A DNA stretch of 64,000 nucleotides, from assembly GCF_037392515.1 (NCBI RefSeq), contig NC_090285.1, positions 3,971,501-4,035,500 on the forward strand, read 5' to 3'. Both the position numbers and the translations under genes were made by a program. The stretch is from Haliotis asinina. Its lineage: Eukaryota; Mollusca; Gastropoda; Lepetellida; Haliotidae. Below the pieces are notes generated by a model. The model saw nothing but the letters and a program-made list of their open reading frames with translations, made no database searches and had not been told where the DNA came from. Below, one piece after another: positions 22,996-37,100 of the stretch. The first letter of the stretch is position 1; the number at the start of each line of letters is the position of its first letter.

Positions 22996-24338
22996 ACAGA
23001 TCACCTACTTTCAGTACCTCCACACATATTAAATGAAAGGTCATAGATATACATTAACATATCAGCATACAGAGACACTGTGATTATGAATTCTTACACA
23101 ACTTTCCTGAAATTTGCTTGACACACGACAGTGTAACAACTGTTTTTGTCATTGTTTATTTCTTAACTCTTTAACATCTTTATGTTGACGTCAAAAACAG
23201 TTCTCTTGCTTTCCTCCTTGTGTGGCGTCATTTCAATCTTACGTCACAATTCCTTACGGGTGAAGTGAACAATACACATACGTGTTCGAGCATTAAACAT
23301 TAAACAACTATAGACTGGTGATGAGGTCAATATCTATTGTTCTTGGTTTTTTTATGGACCCACGAAAAGTAATACTGACCGAGAACGAAAAAATAAAAAT
23401 ACGGATAATGACCTAATTCACCAGTGTGTAATTGTTTCATGACGCATTTGCCAAGAAATAGCTTCTAAAAACCAAAACAAGTACATTTATTCAAGAAAAG
23501 TAATTTTATTATCAGTACAAAGCAGTAACGTGATGTCAGCAATTCTGTAACATGTAAACAATAGAATAGCGTCATAGCTTGACGTCATAGTAACTCTAGT
23601 CAATATGAGTTTTGGTCGGACCTGGATTGGAGTCAGTATGATTTTCTGTCGCCTTATAAACCAACTGGGTAGCCGGAAAAATGTGCGTACATAATAAACC
23701 TATTTAATCTTAGCAATACGGCGAGCTCATTCACTGGATTCCGTGTTGAACTCCGACTTCGGTAACTGCACGGCTGTCGGGCCTCGAACTTCATTAATCA
23801 TGGTGTGTTCTCCAAAGCGTGTCCCAGGTGAGATCTTTGAAACATTATTGCTGATCAATAGAAGTTGTTTTGAGTAAAATGTCATTCTGTTTTCTTCTTT
23901 CGTGATCAAAACGTGGTACTAGCATGATGTCGTTACGCCAAGGAATGAGACCATACATGTGAAGAGACCATACATGTGAAGAGACAGATATCAAAACGTT
24001 ATGGATGATCATCTTCTTCTTTTTTCAAAAATAAAGAAGCTGACCATCCATGAAGGTTTGCCATCTCTGCACCACCAACTTCTGGAAAGCCACTTAAACA
24101 AATGTGATAAGGCCCTTGCATAGAGTGAAAATCAGGTCACGGTAATTTCAGTGCGGACGTTTCAGCTGTAATGTTTACAGCTGGATGAAAACAGCATGTG
24201 TTATGAAAAAGGTATGTAAAAATACACAAATAAGTACACTAATGCCATCGTCCTTTCTTACTGTGATACCTTCTCGTTCGAACCTTGCTGAACGGTCTCA
24301 TGGTTGTCAGCAACTGTTGTGAGTAGGGAACCGATATT
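22996..24338. other. Intergenic stretch, nothing recognised
   Basis: AT-rich, no family-like coding frame. Contains a short direct duplication, GAGACCATACATGTGAA, at about 23948-23980. Confidence 0.5.
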
Positions 24339-24339
24339 C

Positions 24340-24525
24340 TGTGCAGTGGCAACAAATATCCTGACCATCCCCAAATTAGATAACTGTTACAACTGTCAGC
24401 AACTTCATGCGTGGTATCAGACATGGTCCGGTCTAGTGAAGTCATATTTAGCGATCGCGCAATTTGGAACCAGAATTGGTTCTTTCTAAAATATACACTT
24501 GTCACCGGAAATCTTGTACCGGAAG
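24340..24525. repeat. Dispersed repeat, copy 1 of a close pair
   Basis: About 175 bp, from AATATCCTGACCATCCCC to TCTTGTACCGGAA, is nearly identical to 26349-26510 in the same orientation. This copy has an extra 11 bp or so near ATAACTGTTACA. Confidence 0.9.
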
Positions 24526-24859
24526 TAGCGTCTCGACTAGACCTGACCCAAAAATCAAACATTGCGTTGATATACACTCTTTGAAAAATAATAAGGAAAA
24601 ATAAGGAAATGAACATGTTGTATTTTAGTGTATATAAGTCGATTAAGCTTGATCACAGATGAGGAAAATCACACACTGATGAACATATGTTTTGTTGTCT
24701 GCCTCAGCATAAATTCAGTTCGCTCACTGTACATGTGCGGACAAAGGGTTTGGCTAGCGGAATTCTTCCGTAAATCGTCATTCGTCCTTCAGTGCGTTGG
24801 CAAGTTTTCAGACTCTAAGGACAGTGGTGATTTCCAAAAAGTCGTCAATCAAGTTCGTG

Positions 24860-25250
24860 CCACTAGCTCTGATCTGCTCGTGTAGGACATGCCCCCCACA
24901 TCATGACGCGTCTCATCCAAATCTACCCACCTGCTGAGTTTGACGTCGACAGTCACAGTGTCTCCCACAACGTCGCTGCAGGAGGCAACGCGTTTGAATC
25001 GCGTTGTGGGAGACATGTTCCCCATGTTCTATACCTCTACCATGTTCTCCCATTGAACACGTCGTTGTCAGTGTCTACTTGACAGGACGGTTCCAACTTT
25101 TGAATTCTTATGGTTTTGTTCGGAAATTATTTGAAGACGAGGTACCTGTCCTGCAATGGTGTTGGTCAAGCGCCCCGAGGTATCTGGCAACAACAGACTG
25201 GGACTCTCATGCTTGCAAATCTCTAATGGCGATATTTCGGCCAGTAACAT
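24860..25250 (-). pseudogene. Weak Tc1-like transposase remnant
   Basis: On the minus strand VLSSRH, a stop, then QRRVQWENM resembles the RRHRxxRVQW segment of Tc1 transposases. About 150 bp later QVGRFG and, after frame changes, a CATGATGTGGGG block resemble the VDRFG and VMMWG segment. Nothing else aligns and no terminal repeats were found. Confidence 0.35.
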
Positions 25251-25407
25251 TCAAACTTGGTATTTGTTACCTTCCTTTACATCGTAAATTCTGTAATGAA
25301 AACATGATGTTGGTTTGACGTTTTATGGTCTGTGTTTTCGAAACATTGCACGTGCATTACGGGGTGAGCTTTTTTACATGCACTTTTCCAGTATCGTTTT
25401 CGGTTGT

Positions 25408-25590
25408 TGTTTTGTAATGACAACCGTTTACATACACGTTTGGGGTGCGTCGGCGTGCAATAAGCAACAACCGACAACCGTTTACATATACGTTTGGGGT
25501 GCGTCGGCGTGCAATAAGCAACAACCGACAACCGTTTACATACACGTTTGGGGTGCGTCGGCGTGCAGCAAGCAACAACCGCAACATGAT
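25408..25590. repeat. 54-bp tandem repeat, three copies
   Basis: CAACCGTTTACATACACG recurs at 25421, 25475 and 25529. Copies are almost identical. The left edge, CGGTTGT, forms an inverted repeat with the first ACAACCG. Confidence 0.92.
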
Positions 25591-26348
25591 TAACGGGATT
25601 CAAACACAGGAATTGTCTTAATGACGATTGCTGTTAAGAGGCATCAAAATGAACTGCTGAAACGCTTGTGCCTTTCATCATTTACACAAGTTTAAAGTAT
25701 TAATCACTTTATTACACATTATATTTAGTTTTTAATAATCCTGCAAACATTTCAATGCACATAAAAGCATCTCCTTGATAGTTGTGAGATACGTTCTGTT
25801 ATTAATACACTCCAGCATAAAATGTTTCCTTTTCAATTTGGAAAGACTACATATTATCGACAAGAAATAACAAAATAGCCAAAATGTGCACTGATGTTTT
25901 GTCCCGTCTCCATTGGTCAGGACTGATAAAAGCTCAGGATATATTAAATAGATATTTGTCATGATAATTAACTTTAGTGATAATACATTTATTAAAACTG
26001 CAAAATAAAAATAACTATAAAATCAAACGTTTCACCCATTTGCAGACATATCAACTCCATCCTCACTTTAAACGTCACGATCAAACTATACCAGCCTTTT
26101 TATGAAAACAAAAACATCGACGTACAGAGTAAACTTGCCTCGACTAATGAATGGACAACGGCCAGTGTGATGTCAGTTAAGGATACTTTGACAACTCTGC
26201 AGCTGTTTTGTCTGATTAATACAACCTAATCCAAGTGTTTATTGTAGCCTGATACATGTGACAGTTTCCTTAGTCACACAGCGTGTGTCGAGAAAGATTA
26301 ACTAAGTCATGTCATCATCCCTAGGACACTATAGTAATCCTATATTTT

Positions 26349-26510
26349 TAATATCCTGACCATCCCCAAATTAGAACTGTCAGCAACTTCATGCGTGGTA
26401 TCAGACTTGGTCCGGTCTAGTGAAGTCATATTTAGCGATCGCGCAATTTGGAACCAGAATTGGTTCTTTCTAAAATATACGCTTGTCACCGGAAATCTTG
26501 TACCGGAAAT
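26349..26510. repeat. Dispersed repeat, copy 2 of a close pair
   Basis: Matches 24340-24525 from AATATCCTGACCATCC to CTTGTACCGGAAA, with one short deletion and a few substitutions. The two copies are 2 kb apart in direct orientation. Confidence 0.9.
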
Positions 26511-26979
26511 TTTTAAACAACTGACAAGCTTTAGAAGAGTTTTGTAAAAGCAAGGTTTAATAAATTGGCCTTTAAGACTCAACAAAATTGGGACATTCTA
26601 AAATTGTATGATATTCATGGACCAAAAAACTAAAAACACGACCATAAATATAAGAAATATGGCCAGGGCAATGATGTAATTTCAACCCGTCACCTGAAAT
26701 TAAATTACCATCAACATTAAATTTTTAAGCTAACACAGAAATGCTCACACTGCAAAGAACCAACCATATGCTACTGCTCTACATACAGTACCAACAAGAC
26801 AGAATTGTGCTTCAAAGTACACCGAGCACTGACATACACCTAACACTAAAAGCAGTCCCTGGTATACAAATATAGATCACTAACTGTTTCAAAGACGCAC
26901 TTATATATATCACTTACTGGCAGCATTTATGGGAGAGACCTACTTACGAATAAATGTTTATTTAATCTACATACCTTCC

Positions 26980-27760
26980 GAGTAAATGTACTTGACATAC
27001 AAATCTCCACAGTGAATATACTTCACAGACATGTCTCCCGAGTGAATATACCCCACGTACATGAATCCCAACTAAATATACTTCGCAGACTCATCTCCCG
27101 ATTGAATACACCTCATATACATATCTTCCCAGTAATTATACTTCAAATACATATCACCCAAGTGAATATACTTCCCATACATATCTCACAAGTGAATATA
27201 CTTCCCAAACATATCTCACAAGTACATATACTTCAGAAACATATTTACCGAGTGGACATATACGAGCATATATCTCACAGACAAATATACTTCGGAGACA
27301 TATCTCCCGAGTGGACATATATACATATCTATATCGAGTGAGCAAGCTTCATAGACATATCTCTCGAATAAATATACTTCACAGACATATCCCCCGTGTG
27401 AGAATAATTCACATACATACCTCTCGAGGGAATATGATTCACTGACACATCTCCCTAGTGAATATACTTCACAAACATACCTCTCGAGGGTATATGCTTC
27501 ACTTCACTGACACATCTCCCTAGTGAATATACTTCACAAACATACCTCTCGAGGGTATATGCTTCACTTCACTGACACATCTCCCAGTGAATATACTTCG
27601 GAGACATATCTCCCGAGAGGACATATATACATACCTATATCGAGTGAGCAAGCTTCATAGACATATCTCTCGAATAAATATACTTCACAGACATATCCCC
27701 CGTGTTAAAATAATTCACATACATACCTCTCGAGGGTATATGCTTCACTGACCCATCTCC
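26980..27760. repeat. 30-bp minisatellite with higher-order duplication
   Basis: The unit reads AATATACTTCACAGACAT then ATCTCCCGAGTG, with many variants. A block of about 145 bp, from ACATATATACAT through GAGTGAGCAAGCTTCATAG to CCTCTCGAGGG, occurs at about 27314-27430 and again at about 27618-27735. Between them another 65-bp block is doubled. Confidence 0.9.
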
Positions 27761-30700
27761 CTGAATTGCTAGAATGCTCACTGTATGTACTCCGTTCACG
27801 AAGAAAATATCTACCGTGTTATTATTACACCAACCCAAATCTCCATAAGTTTACAGCTCTTTTGAATTCTAAATCAGCTGATATACTAGTGAGTTTAGCT
27901 GTGTATTGTACAAAAATAATGCAGTCACGTACCTATAACTCAATATCCAGGCGCTCCTGATTCTATACTATTATGAATGTCGATGTACTATTGGCCTCAT
28001 GGCCATACATAAAATTCATTCAACTCTGCTGTCTGTCTATATCATATAAAATCATATACGTGTATGTCATATAAAATCATATACATGTATATCATATCCT
28101 AAACTGTATTTTTATCGTTTGTCTATGTAACCTACCGCTAAAGGTTCCACCATTGTTTTGTTGGAGGTTATTAGCCTTGAGCGTAGTGTGTATAACCCCT
28201 AGAAAAGGGACATTCAATAAATTTTCATACATTTATACACTTCATACGTGATACTTAAATGCCTAAGTTTCACATTAAATAACATGTACTCCATGGCTCA
28301 CCCCCAAAAGCTAATCTGGGCATTTCTGATTGTGTCTCAATACAATTATTTCTTGTTTTTGACGGAATTTTTTTCTATCCTGTTTGTTGAATATCCTAAT
28401 AGTTAAATAAATTATTGCATAATTACATCATTTACGTTTTTACAGACAGAATGCAAAAAAAAGTTTCAAACAGTGCGTGATATTATGGTATATCCCACTA
28501 CAAACTGTGATTATTCTAGTCAGAATAGCCTATTATTGCTATCATACCTAATGGTACCTCGTCACCGGGTGGGAAAGGGATGTTAGTGTCGGGGAGCGGG
28601 GAGGGTGTCCCCAGCGTTGGGGAGGGTCGGGGGTAGGTTGCTGATGGGGTCATAGTGGGTTCCATTTTGGGATCGTTCAATAGGCAGATGGACTGGAGCG
28701 TTGGTGTCCTGAGAAGTACGGCATCAGTCGGCGGGGGCGGCGTTGGCAGAATTAGGGGGCGGCGTTAGGGTCAGAGGAGAATGTTGTTTGGGGTGCGGCG
28801 CGTGTCATCAGACAGATATACATGAGGATACTACACCTTAACGGGGGTAAACAAGTTCGATCTTAACGCGCGACTTGATATTACCAAATAAATTGCCAAA
28901 TAAGAAAAGAATTTGTGTAAAAATAGAACGCGGCCCACCTCTGGTTTCGCAATTACCATGGAAGGCAATGATGAGAGGATAGTGACTATATGGGCATCGT
29001 CTATATTTGATTTATTAGTTACCGTTCACAGAAGGAAGTTAATCTGTTTTACGTGGCTGGACGTTAAGACGAAATAGAACACTCCCATTTCTTCTGCCCT
29101 CACAATAAGACCATGAAATATATCCTATAAAGTCGTTTGCAATTTTGATATCTTAATCATTCAGTTTAGGAGTTACTGGTCCTTAATGGCATTTCTGTGC
29201 AGTAATAAGACACTTTGGTTCTGACGAAACGTTCGCCCAATGTGAGCACTACGCGTGTTCAGTCTGCGGTATTAGTTGTCAAGTATAGAGTGTTATTTTA
29301 AATACGAAAGATTGATCTCAAATATAAAATCTGGAGTAGGTAGTCAAGGTTTGTATTGGGCTGCATAAAACGTGACAAAGTTACACTAGCTGTCACAGCA
29401 TCAGCTTCTTCAGTCTGACTTTCGTCCAGATTTAGCGCGTTGCCAATGAAAGCTCGCCCCAAGGGCTGGGTTTGTACTCAATGCTGTGGAAGCTTCCGAG
29501 GCCCAGCCTAGCTCCTCAATCCTGGCGTTGTTTCATCCTTTTGCCGTAACGTCCAAGCTTGGGTTACCATACCAACGTTGAATTACGCGCGTTGCTATAT
29601 TGTGTTGCTATGACAACGCTCTATCCCGCTGACTTATTTGCATACTGCTGGTGTGCGGACAAGGCTCTTGGACGCTCGTGTACACCTGGGTAATGCAGTT
29701 TATCAACAAAGCGACGGCCATACTGTGTCCCCGACATACATTAATGCCCGTCTCCGTCGCCTTAGCTCCCTCCCTGGTCGTGCATCACGCCTCATCCCAT
29801 CCGTGCTAGTTCTCAGCCAGCTGGAGGCAGAGCAATCACACCGTGCTGGTGAGTTTCAACAACTGTCGACGCATTAATTGGGTCACATTGATGAATTCGA
29901 ACTGACAAGCTCCGATCAGCATGTCGCCTGGCCTCTCAGTCGGACTACAACAACTACACATCGTCAGGAACATACATTATGTGAGCAGACGCCAATACTC
30001 GACATGGGTTGTAGCCAATCACCTACCGCTTTGCCTCACAGAATCGAGGCCATGTTTTACAATCAATCGATATGCGTACCGCCATCAGGTCGCACTGACG
30101 GCCGGCTGCGACCTTCTATAGGGATCGAGCTGCTAGGATACCAATAGGCCTTGCCTCTTTCCTCGTCTGTATGACTGGCCACCAGATTGCAGTGTAAGTG
30201 TCGTGCGTGCAGTTCCGTCATCTGACATATCTACCATTCCTCGTGGTCAGAGACGGACAAAGCCGGACCTCCGACCTCATACCCAACAGCGCGTCACCAC
30301 CAGTTGCCCTGTCCTTTGCCGCCCAAAACTTTGACGTCTGCGTTGCTAGCTTGGCTGCTTTACGTCTGCAACTGGTTGTGCAGACGATATTCATGAGCAA
30401 ACAGTCTTCCGTCGTCACTACCGCTACTCGTGGCTACACTGGGAAAACCAAAATAACTGCTGTCTACATCGCCTGTGTCTCTCTGCAGGGTCCTTGTGTA
30501 AGGAAAGGCCATAACCATTGGTGATTGCTCGAGTCGACGAGGGGGGCCCACTGTGCAATGGTGTCTTTTCTCGGATGGATGTCAACAGTTTGTGCCATGA
30601 GCCGGGAATCGAGGTGAGAAATCCTCCACCGACAGCACCGCGGGTTTTTGGAGTCACGTTATGTGTTATAAATATCCATCGGCGACTCAGACTATGCCAA

Positions 30701-30774
30701 CCCTTGAAGACTATGTGGCTGACGTACACTTGTATGTAGTGATAACTGGCATATTTTGAGGTCGAGACGAGGCG
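27761..30774. other. Region upstream of the SLC16-like gene
   Basis: 27.8-28.5 kb is AT-rich with short ATCATATACRTGTAT repeats. 28560-28800 is strongly G-rich with many runs of three or more G. Between 29638 and 30524 several overlapping open frames of 60-108 codons occur; I recognise no family in them and they may be old transposon remains or chance. The promoter and 5' UTR of the transporter gene should lie near the right end. Confidence 0.45.
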
Positions 30775-31129
30775 ATGCCTGCCTCTACAACCTGCGACGA
30801 TGTCGGTAACAGTAAATCTGAGAAGCATCTTTTATATCGTCTGAGCAGCGACGAGAGCGCACGCAGCGGGGAAAGCACACGCAGCGGACAGTCGCAGACG
30901 ACACGCGACACATCGTGTAGTCGCGTGCATAAGAAAGACCTGTGTAGCATGCAGGAAAAGGTTCCACCCAGACTGGACTTCGCTGACTATTACCCCGATG
31001 GCGGGTGGGGTTGGGTAGTGGTTGTGGCAGCCACGCTTGTTCACGTGTTGTGTAACGGCTTCCATTTCGCATACGGCACATTGTACCTGCAGATCAGGAA
31101 GAAGTTTCCTATCAACGACATCGATACAG
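30775..31129 (+). CDS. SLC16A-like: SLC16-like exon 1: N-terminus and helix 1
   Basis: Encodes residues 1-118. A hydrophilic Ser/Arg-rich N-terminal tail of about 70 residues ([17 protein letters not shown]) leads into [18 protein letters not shown], the family signature and helix 1, and then to [15 protein letters not shown]. Ends GATACAG with donor GTAAGA. Confidence 0.93.
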
Positions 31130-34100
31130 GTAAGAATTGATGAGTCATGACACTTCTGAAGTCCTGTTTTCAGTACATTGTGTATATACATAGATGTAAT
31201 CTCTTCCGCCGGCAAGGCGAGTCGTGTCAGAAATACATCGTCTAAAAATACCAGAATACATCAAGGCATTTATGGTTGATTAATTTGCTATGCCTGATTC
31301 ACGGAATTACTGTCCATCCCCTCTGTTTGTCATACCTCGATATACGTGTTGGGCACTTGACAACGGATATGTAGAACATGACGAGTGGTATGGGTTTCTT
31401 CTTGAAACACCACGACCCTGTGTGAAAGTTACCCTTCTCAATTTATGTTATTGACCACAAGGCGTAGTAAGGACATTGCAAAGCCCAATGGAGCGTGTGT
31501 CTGTGTTGGAACCACCCCTGACCGCGGTGTATGTGTTGACAATACGTCTGAAGCGCCGACACTGGAGGGTTATAGTCTATATTTAGGTATTGATGTTGCA
31601 AGCTACGACGTTGTACGACGTCACTGGCTGAGAAGGTCGATGTGGATGATTGGATTCTTGTCATATTATCATGTGTCCTTTTTCGTCTTGTGAAACACAT
31701 CGTCATATGTCCTTATTCGTCTTGTGTAATACATCACGTCCATATTCGCCTTGTGTAACACATCGTCACATGTCCTAATTTGTCTTGTGTAACACACCGT
31801 CATTCGTTTCGTGTAGCACATCGTCATATGTCCTTATTCGTTTCGTGTAGGACATCGTCATATGTCCTTATTCGTCTTGTGTGTAGCACATCGTCATATG
31901 TCCTTATTCGTCTTGTGTGTAGCACATCGTCATATGTCCTTATTCGTTTCGTGTAGGACATCGTCATATGTCCTTATTCGTCTTGCGTGTAACACATCGT
32001 CATACGACCCTGTTCGTTTTGTGTGGCACATCGTCATATGACATTATTCGTCTTGTGTGACACATCGTAATATGTCCTTGTTCGTCTTGTGTAATGCATC
32101 GTCATATGTCTTAGCAGCACTTCTTATGTCTATACAACATGCCATCATAAGTCCCCATGTGTTATTGTATAGTGCATTTGTCTAGAAACACGCCAGAAAA
32201 CCGACGATCATGCTTTTAATACCTGTTCCTCGAGTTTCCCTTTCCAGTTTTTTTGTCCGCAACATGCTTGAGGGTTTCACAAAACTGGTGAAAGTCTAAG
32301 ACCAGAACCATCTCGGACAGTCCTCCCACTGACACCCCTTAATATAACTGTTCAAAGCGGAATTCAACTCATTCACTCACACGTGCTATTGTTTTACCAA
32401 TATCCAGCGAACACCCAGTCATACTGTTTCCCGTACCCTGCACAACGCCATCAAATTGTGTTATTCACCCTTCGTCCGACATCATTTATTGTTTTTTATC
32501 CACTGTCATGTTGTGTTATTTATCCACTGCCACAATTCATCAAACTGTATTATTTATCCTCTGTATGATCTCATAATAAAGACCTCTTTGTCTTCTTTAT
32601 TTTTCTGCATGTTGGGATTGAAGATCCGAACCTAGTGATAATATTGTGTTATAATCACATGGTCATGACATCCTCTTGTCACAAACCACACTCTGTCTGT
32701 CACCTGAGCCACGTCATCATATAGTCGTTATCAGCTGCAGCACGTCATCATATTGTCTCATCACCAGAACCATATCACCTGCAGCAAGTCATCATATTGA
32801 CATGTTATCAGCTGCAGCACGTCATCATATTGTCTCATCACCAGAACCATATCACCTGCAGCACGTCATCATATTGACATGTTATCAGCTGCAGCACGTC
32901 ATCATATTGTCTCATCACCAGAACCATATCACCTGCAGCAAGTCATCATATTGACATGTTATCAGCTGCAGCACGTCATCATATTGTCTCATCACCAGAA
33001 CCATATCACCTGCAGCACGTCATCATATTGACATGTTATCAGCTGCAGCACGTCATCATATTGTCTCATCACCAGAACCATATCATTTCATTGTTTTCAC
33101 CGTATCGTCTTGATATGGCCTGAACTGTTTCCCCACATGCTTTTGTCATCACCTGAACAGTTTCACAACATCGTGTTGTCATTACTTGAATAGTTTCACA
33201 ACATTGTCTTGTCATCACCTGAATAGTTTCACAGCATTGTCTTGTCATCACCTGAACAGTTTCACAACATTGTCTTGTCATCACCTGAATAGTTTCACAG
33301 CATTGTCTTGTCATCACCTGAACAGTTTCACAGCATTGTCTTGTCATCACTTGAGGAGTGTTATCATAAAGCCATACCGTTATATTTATGTTGGTCTACA
33401 CTGACAAGTCTTGTGGTTAATGTATCATGTTTGTTTCCTTCTCGTGAAGACGGGTATGTCCTCTTCTAATGAGTATCAGCATAGGGAAGACAGGACTGTT
33501 ATCCAGTCTGAAAAAAGATTGTTCGTCTAGTAGAGTGTATCAGTTAATGCGGTACTGTGTTATCCAATGTTATAGAGATTGTTCGTGTGAGATAATGCAT
33601 CGGTTAATACAAGGCTGTTACCAAAAGTAAAATCAGTTTCTCATTCAGAGTAAAACAGTGTATCAGTGGGTATAGGACTGTATCAGCCAATCATCAAGTG
33701 TGAAATCAGTTAATGTAAGAGTGTGTTATCATATGTGTCATTCAGTGTAACAGAGCTCATCAGTTAAGGTGCAATCCGATATATGAAACTATATCGTCTT
33801 TCGGGGTAGAACAAGGTATAACTTCATATAAAACTGTGTTATTCAGTTTTTAAGAGGTTGTCATTCAGCTTTAAACAGTGTATCACTTAGTATAAGACTG
33901 TGTCGTCCATTCATAGCAGGGTATACATGAGTATATACAGAGTTTCGCTCAGTATAGGGGGAGAATGTCACTCAGTATAAACGGATGTCTCAGTGAAGAA
34001 ACACGTGTCATGCAATATTCTCTCCACCATCTGCTTATGTGACGAAGGCTACAGCTTCGAGAACTTGTATGTATTGCGCAACAGAAAACATCTGATGACT

Positions 34101-37100
34101 GTGGTGATTCTGTTGTTGGCTATGACAGCAATGTTTCCCCAGCTGCATGACTGCGTGCTGATGTACATCCACAAACACACGTCTCACACTGTACACATTA
34201 TATCCACAGGGCATTGTGGAAGAGAAAATCTTCACTTTGATCAGTAGGCATTACATTTCACTGTATGTTTCACAAATACACCCGTTTTCCTATACTTTGC
34301 TACACCTCCCTGCTCAATTTGTATCCTCAATGCAAAAACACTGATATCCCCGTCAGTGGGTCAGTGTACAACCCAAGCTGCCTGTAAGCACGAGAAGGTT
34401 AACGGTGATTTCAGCATTTCATCCTCCCGGGTACCCAGTCATACACATCACAGAACAGGGCATACTGTCTTGACATCTGGCAGACGTAACAAGTTACTAA
34501 TACACGCTGGCTGTCTCTCTCTCATACACACACAGTGTGAATATAGTGTCGTGGGCCGTTCTCACATGTGTGATCAAGTTAGTATATGACAGGTGGGATA
34601 ACAGGAAGATGGTGTACAAGGAACAGGTATATGCAATATTTTCAGTCAGCATTGTAGATGCTATAGTGTGAGGAGGTAACTGACTTATATCTACGTCATT
34701 TGGGCTTTCTTATAAAACTAATGTGCTTTATCTAAACGAGACATTTCAAACGAAATCCGTACGTTAGTCCATACTGAAAGATAATAGTAAGGACATGTAT
34801 GTCAGCTTGACTGGACACACAGCGAAATGGACTCATTTCGACACCGAAGTACCATATCGAGCTTGTGATGCCATACCATTGTGAGTCTACAGAAAACAAG
34901 TAGTTCCATTGTATGCAACTCAACAATGGTCAAGGATCACTGATTGTATCACATTTCTTTAGTTAATCTGTAATTCTTTGGTTGTATATGTCACATTACA
35001 CAATTTAGGACCATTATTTGTTTCTGTCCTTCAATTAGGAACACTATTTGTTTCTGTCCTTCATTTAGGACCATTGTTTTTCTGTCCTTCAATTAGGAAC
35101 ACTATTTTTTTCTGTCCTTCATTTAGGACCATTATTTTTTCTGTCCTTCATTTAGGACCATTATTTGTTTCTGTCCTTCATTTAGGAACACTATTTTTTC
35201 TGTCCTTCAATTAGGAACACTATTTCTTCTGACCTTCATCAAGAACACTATTTCTTCTGTCCTCCATCAAGAACTCTATTTCTTCTGTCCTTCAGCTTGG
35301 TAGATGTCTACACTGCATTATGTTTAATGACTACACGGTCAGGTCGCCAACCGCTTCCTGCAGAACAGTTTATGTACTTTATACGACAGTGATCGCCTCA
35401 GCTTGGTGTTATGGCTGTTGATTACAATTACTCACCGCTAGATCTGATTAACTCGACAAATTTTTTGTCGGTAGCCACGGATGTCCAAAGAATGCTCTTT
35501 GGCTTCAGTGCGACCGTACTGGGTTGAGCAATGTAGGTCGTGAGACGCCGGGTCTGATTGGTGAAAAATCAGTAGCGCTCCTGAGTCTGACATAATCTTC
35601 CATCATTCCGGTCCAGGTGTCCCTCAGATTAGCCATACGCCAGATAGACATGCATCTACTCCACAGATTCAGTTCCTAAACTTGAATTCGAACTCACACT
35701 TTGAAGACAGTTACATTCGTTTGTGTGTCATAAGAAAAAGAAACAGAAACAGTGGACTTTTGTTACCCAGAAATAGAAGAAGGGAATGCAAACCCTAGTC
35801 ACCAAAGGTGTTCGTGAAAGGGATAAATCTGTCCTGCTACTACAGGAAGTTATTGAAGATGGAGGCCGTGATGGTTGGGCTGTGTGACGGGTAGAAATAT
35901 TCTTTGCTTGTATATCTCAAAACCAGGCCCGAGATGGGGATTAGAGTGCACAGTCGACATGCCTCTCGGGCTTCTTTTAGCTTGTATGTGATGGACTTAA
36001 TGTATAGTTTCATAGGTTGGAAAAAGCAGGTAAAAAAGTTAGTCCCTTCAACATCACAGTCCCTATGCAATGTCTTAGTCAAATTGTCCAGATACCTCGT
36101 ACCTTCTCCAACAGGACTAGAAGGTGAGAGTCATTTTATGTTTTATTTTATGGGTTTATGGATCCTGGAGGTAGGACACGTGTACATCTGGAACTGACAC
36201 ATGCTCGAATAATCGACTCCATCATGGTACATGGTACATCATGGTACGTCTTCTACCCATACATATGGCTCAGTCACAACCTTACAGGCTCCGCTGCCTT
36301 CACTTAGTTCAGAATAATGTTTATCAGCCTAAATTCTCATTTTTGGTCATCAGGGACGAGAAGGATTGAGAACTGGGAATTCGGGGAAGATCTTACTATG
36401 CACTTGTATAGCCTAACGACGAGAAGCGTTGTTTATGGTGTCAGACGTAGGGTCTGAGTAGATTACTTTGGCCATCTACTGGACGTTTGGAGAGGTTCGG
36501 TATGGGCTGAAGAATGAGATGACACATGAATGTTTCGAGAGGGTTTTGGAAGTGGAGGTACAAGCAAACGTTGTCAAAGGAATTCCTTTACAGGGCCACA
36601 AAAGGGTGAAAAAGTCATCTTGGTTCAGATGTCAAATGTTCTTTCCTGCTTGAATGTTTCTCGCTGTTGCCCACTCACTGAATAAACAATTCACGCCACA
36701 CATCCAAAACGTGCATGTGACAGGAAGTGACGTCAATTTCTGAACAAAATGTGTATTCGTCCAATATGGATCCCTGCGATAATTCTTGCTGATTCCAGTT
36801 ATCAACATTTAGCAGTCCATTTGGCAACAGTTATTTACCATTGATGAAAATGAAATTTTATGAACGTTACTAGACTAAAATCAGTTGTCAAAACATTGCA
36901 TACCTGTGCCCAGGAGCATGTTTGATTCCTGTTTGGCGACTACCCATTTCCTGTTTGCTGTATTTCAACAATCATCGTTGTCGTGTTGTCGGCGCTTGCA
37001 GAACTATTATTAGTATTAAATAATATGGTAGCTTTCCGGGGGGTGGGGGGGGTGGGGTGGGGGGTGGGGTGGGTAGGGGGTGGTAGTTGATAGTATTGGG

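Noticed and set aside
29638..30551. Overlapping 60-108 codon frames upstream of the transporter
   Set aside because: I tried to read them as Tc1-type transposase and found no motif in any frame; no family recognised, so not called as genes.
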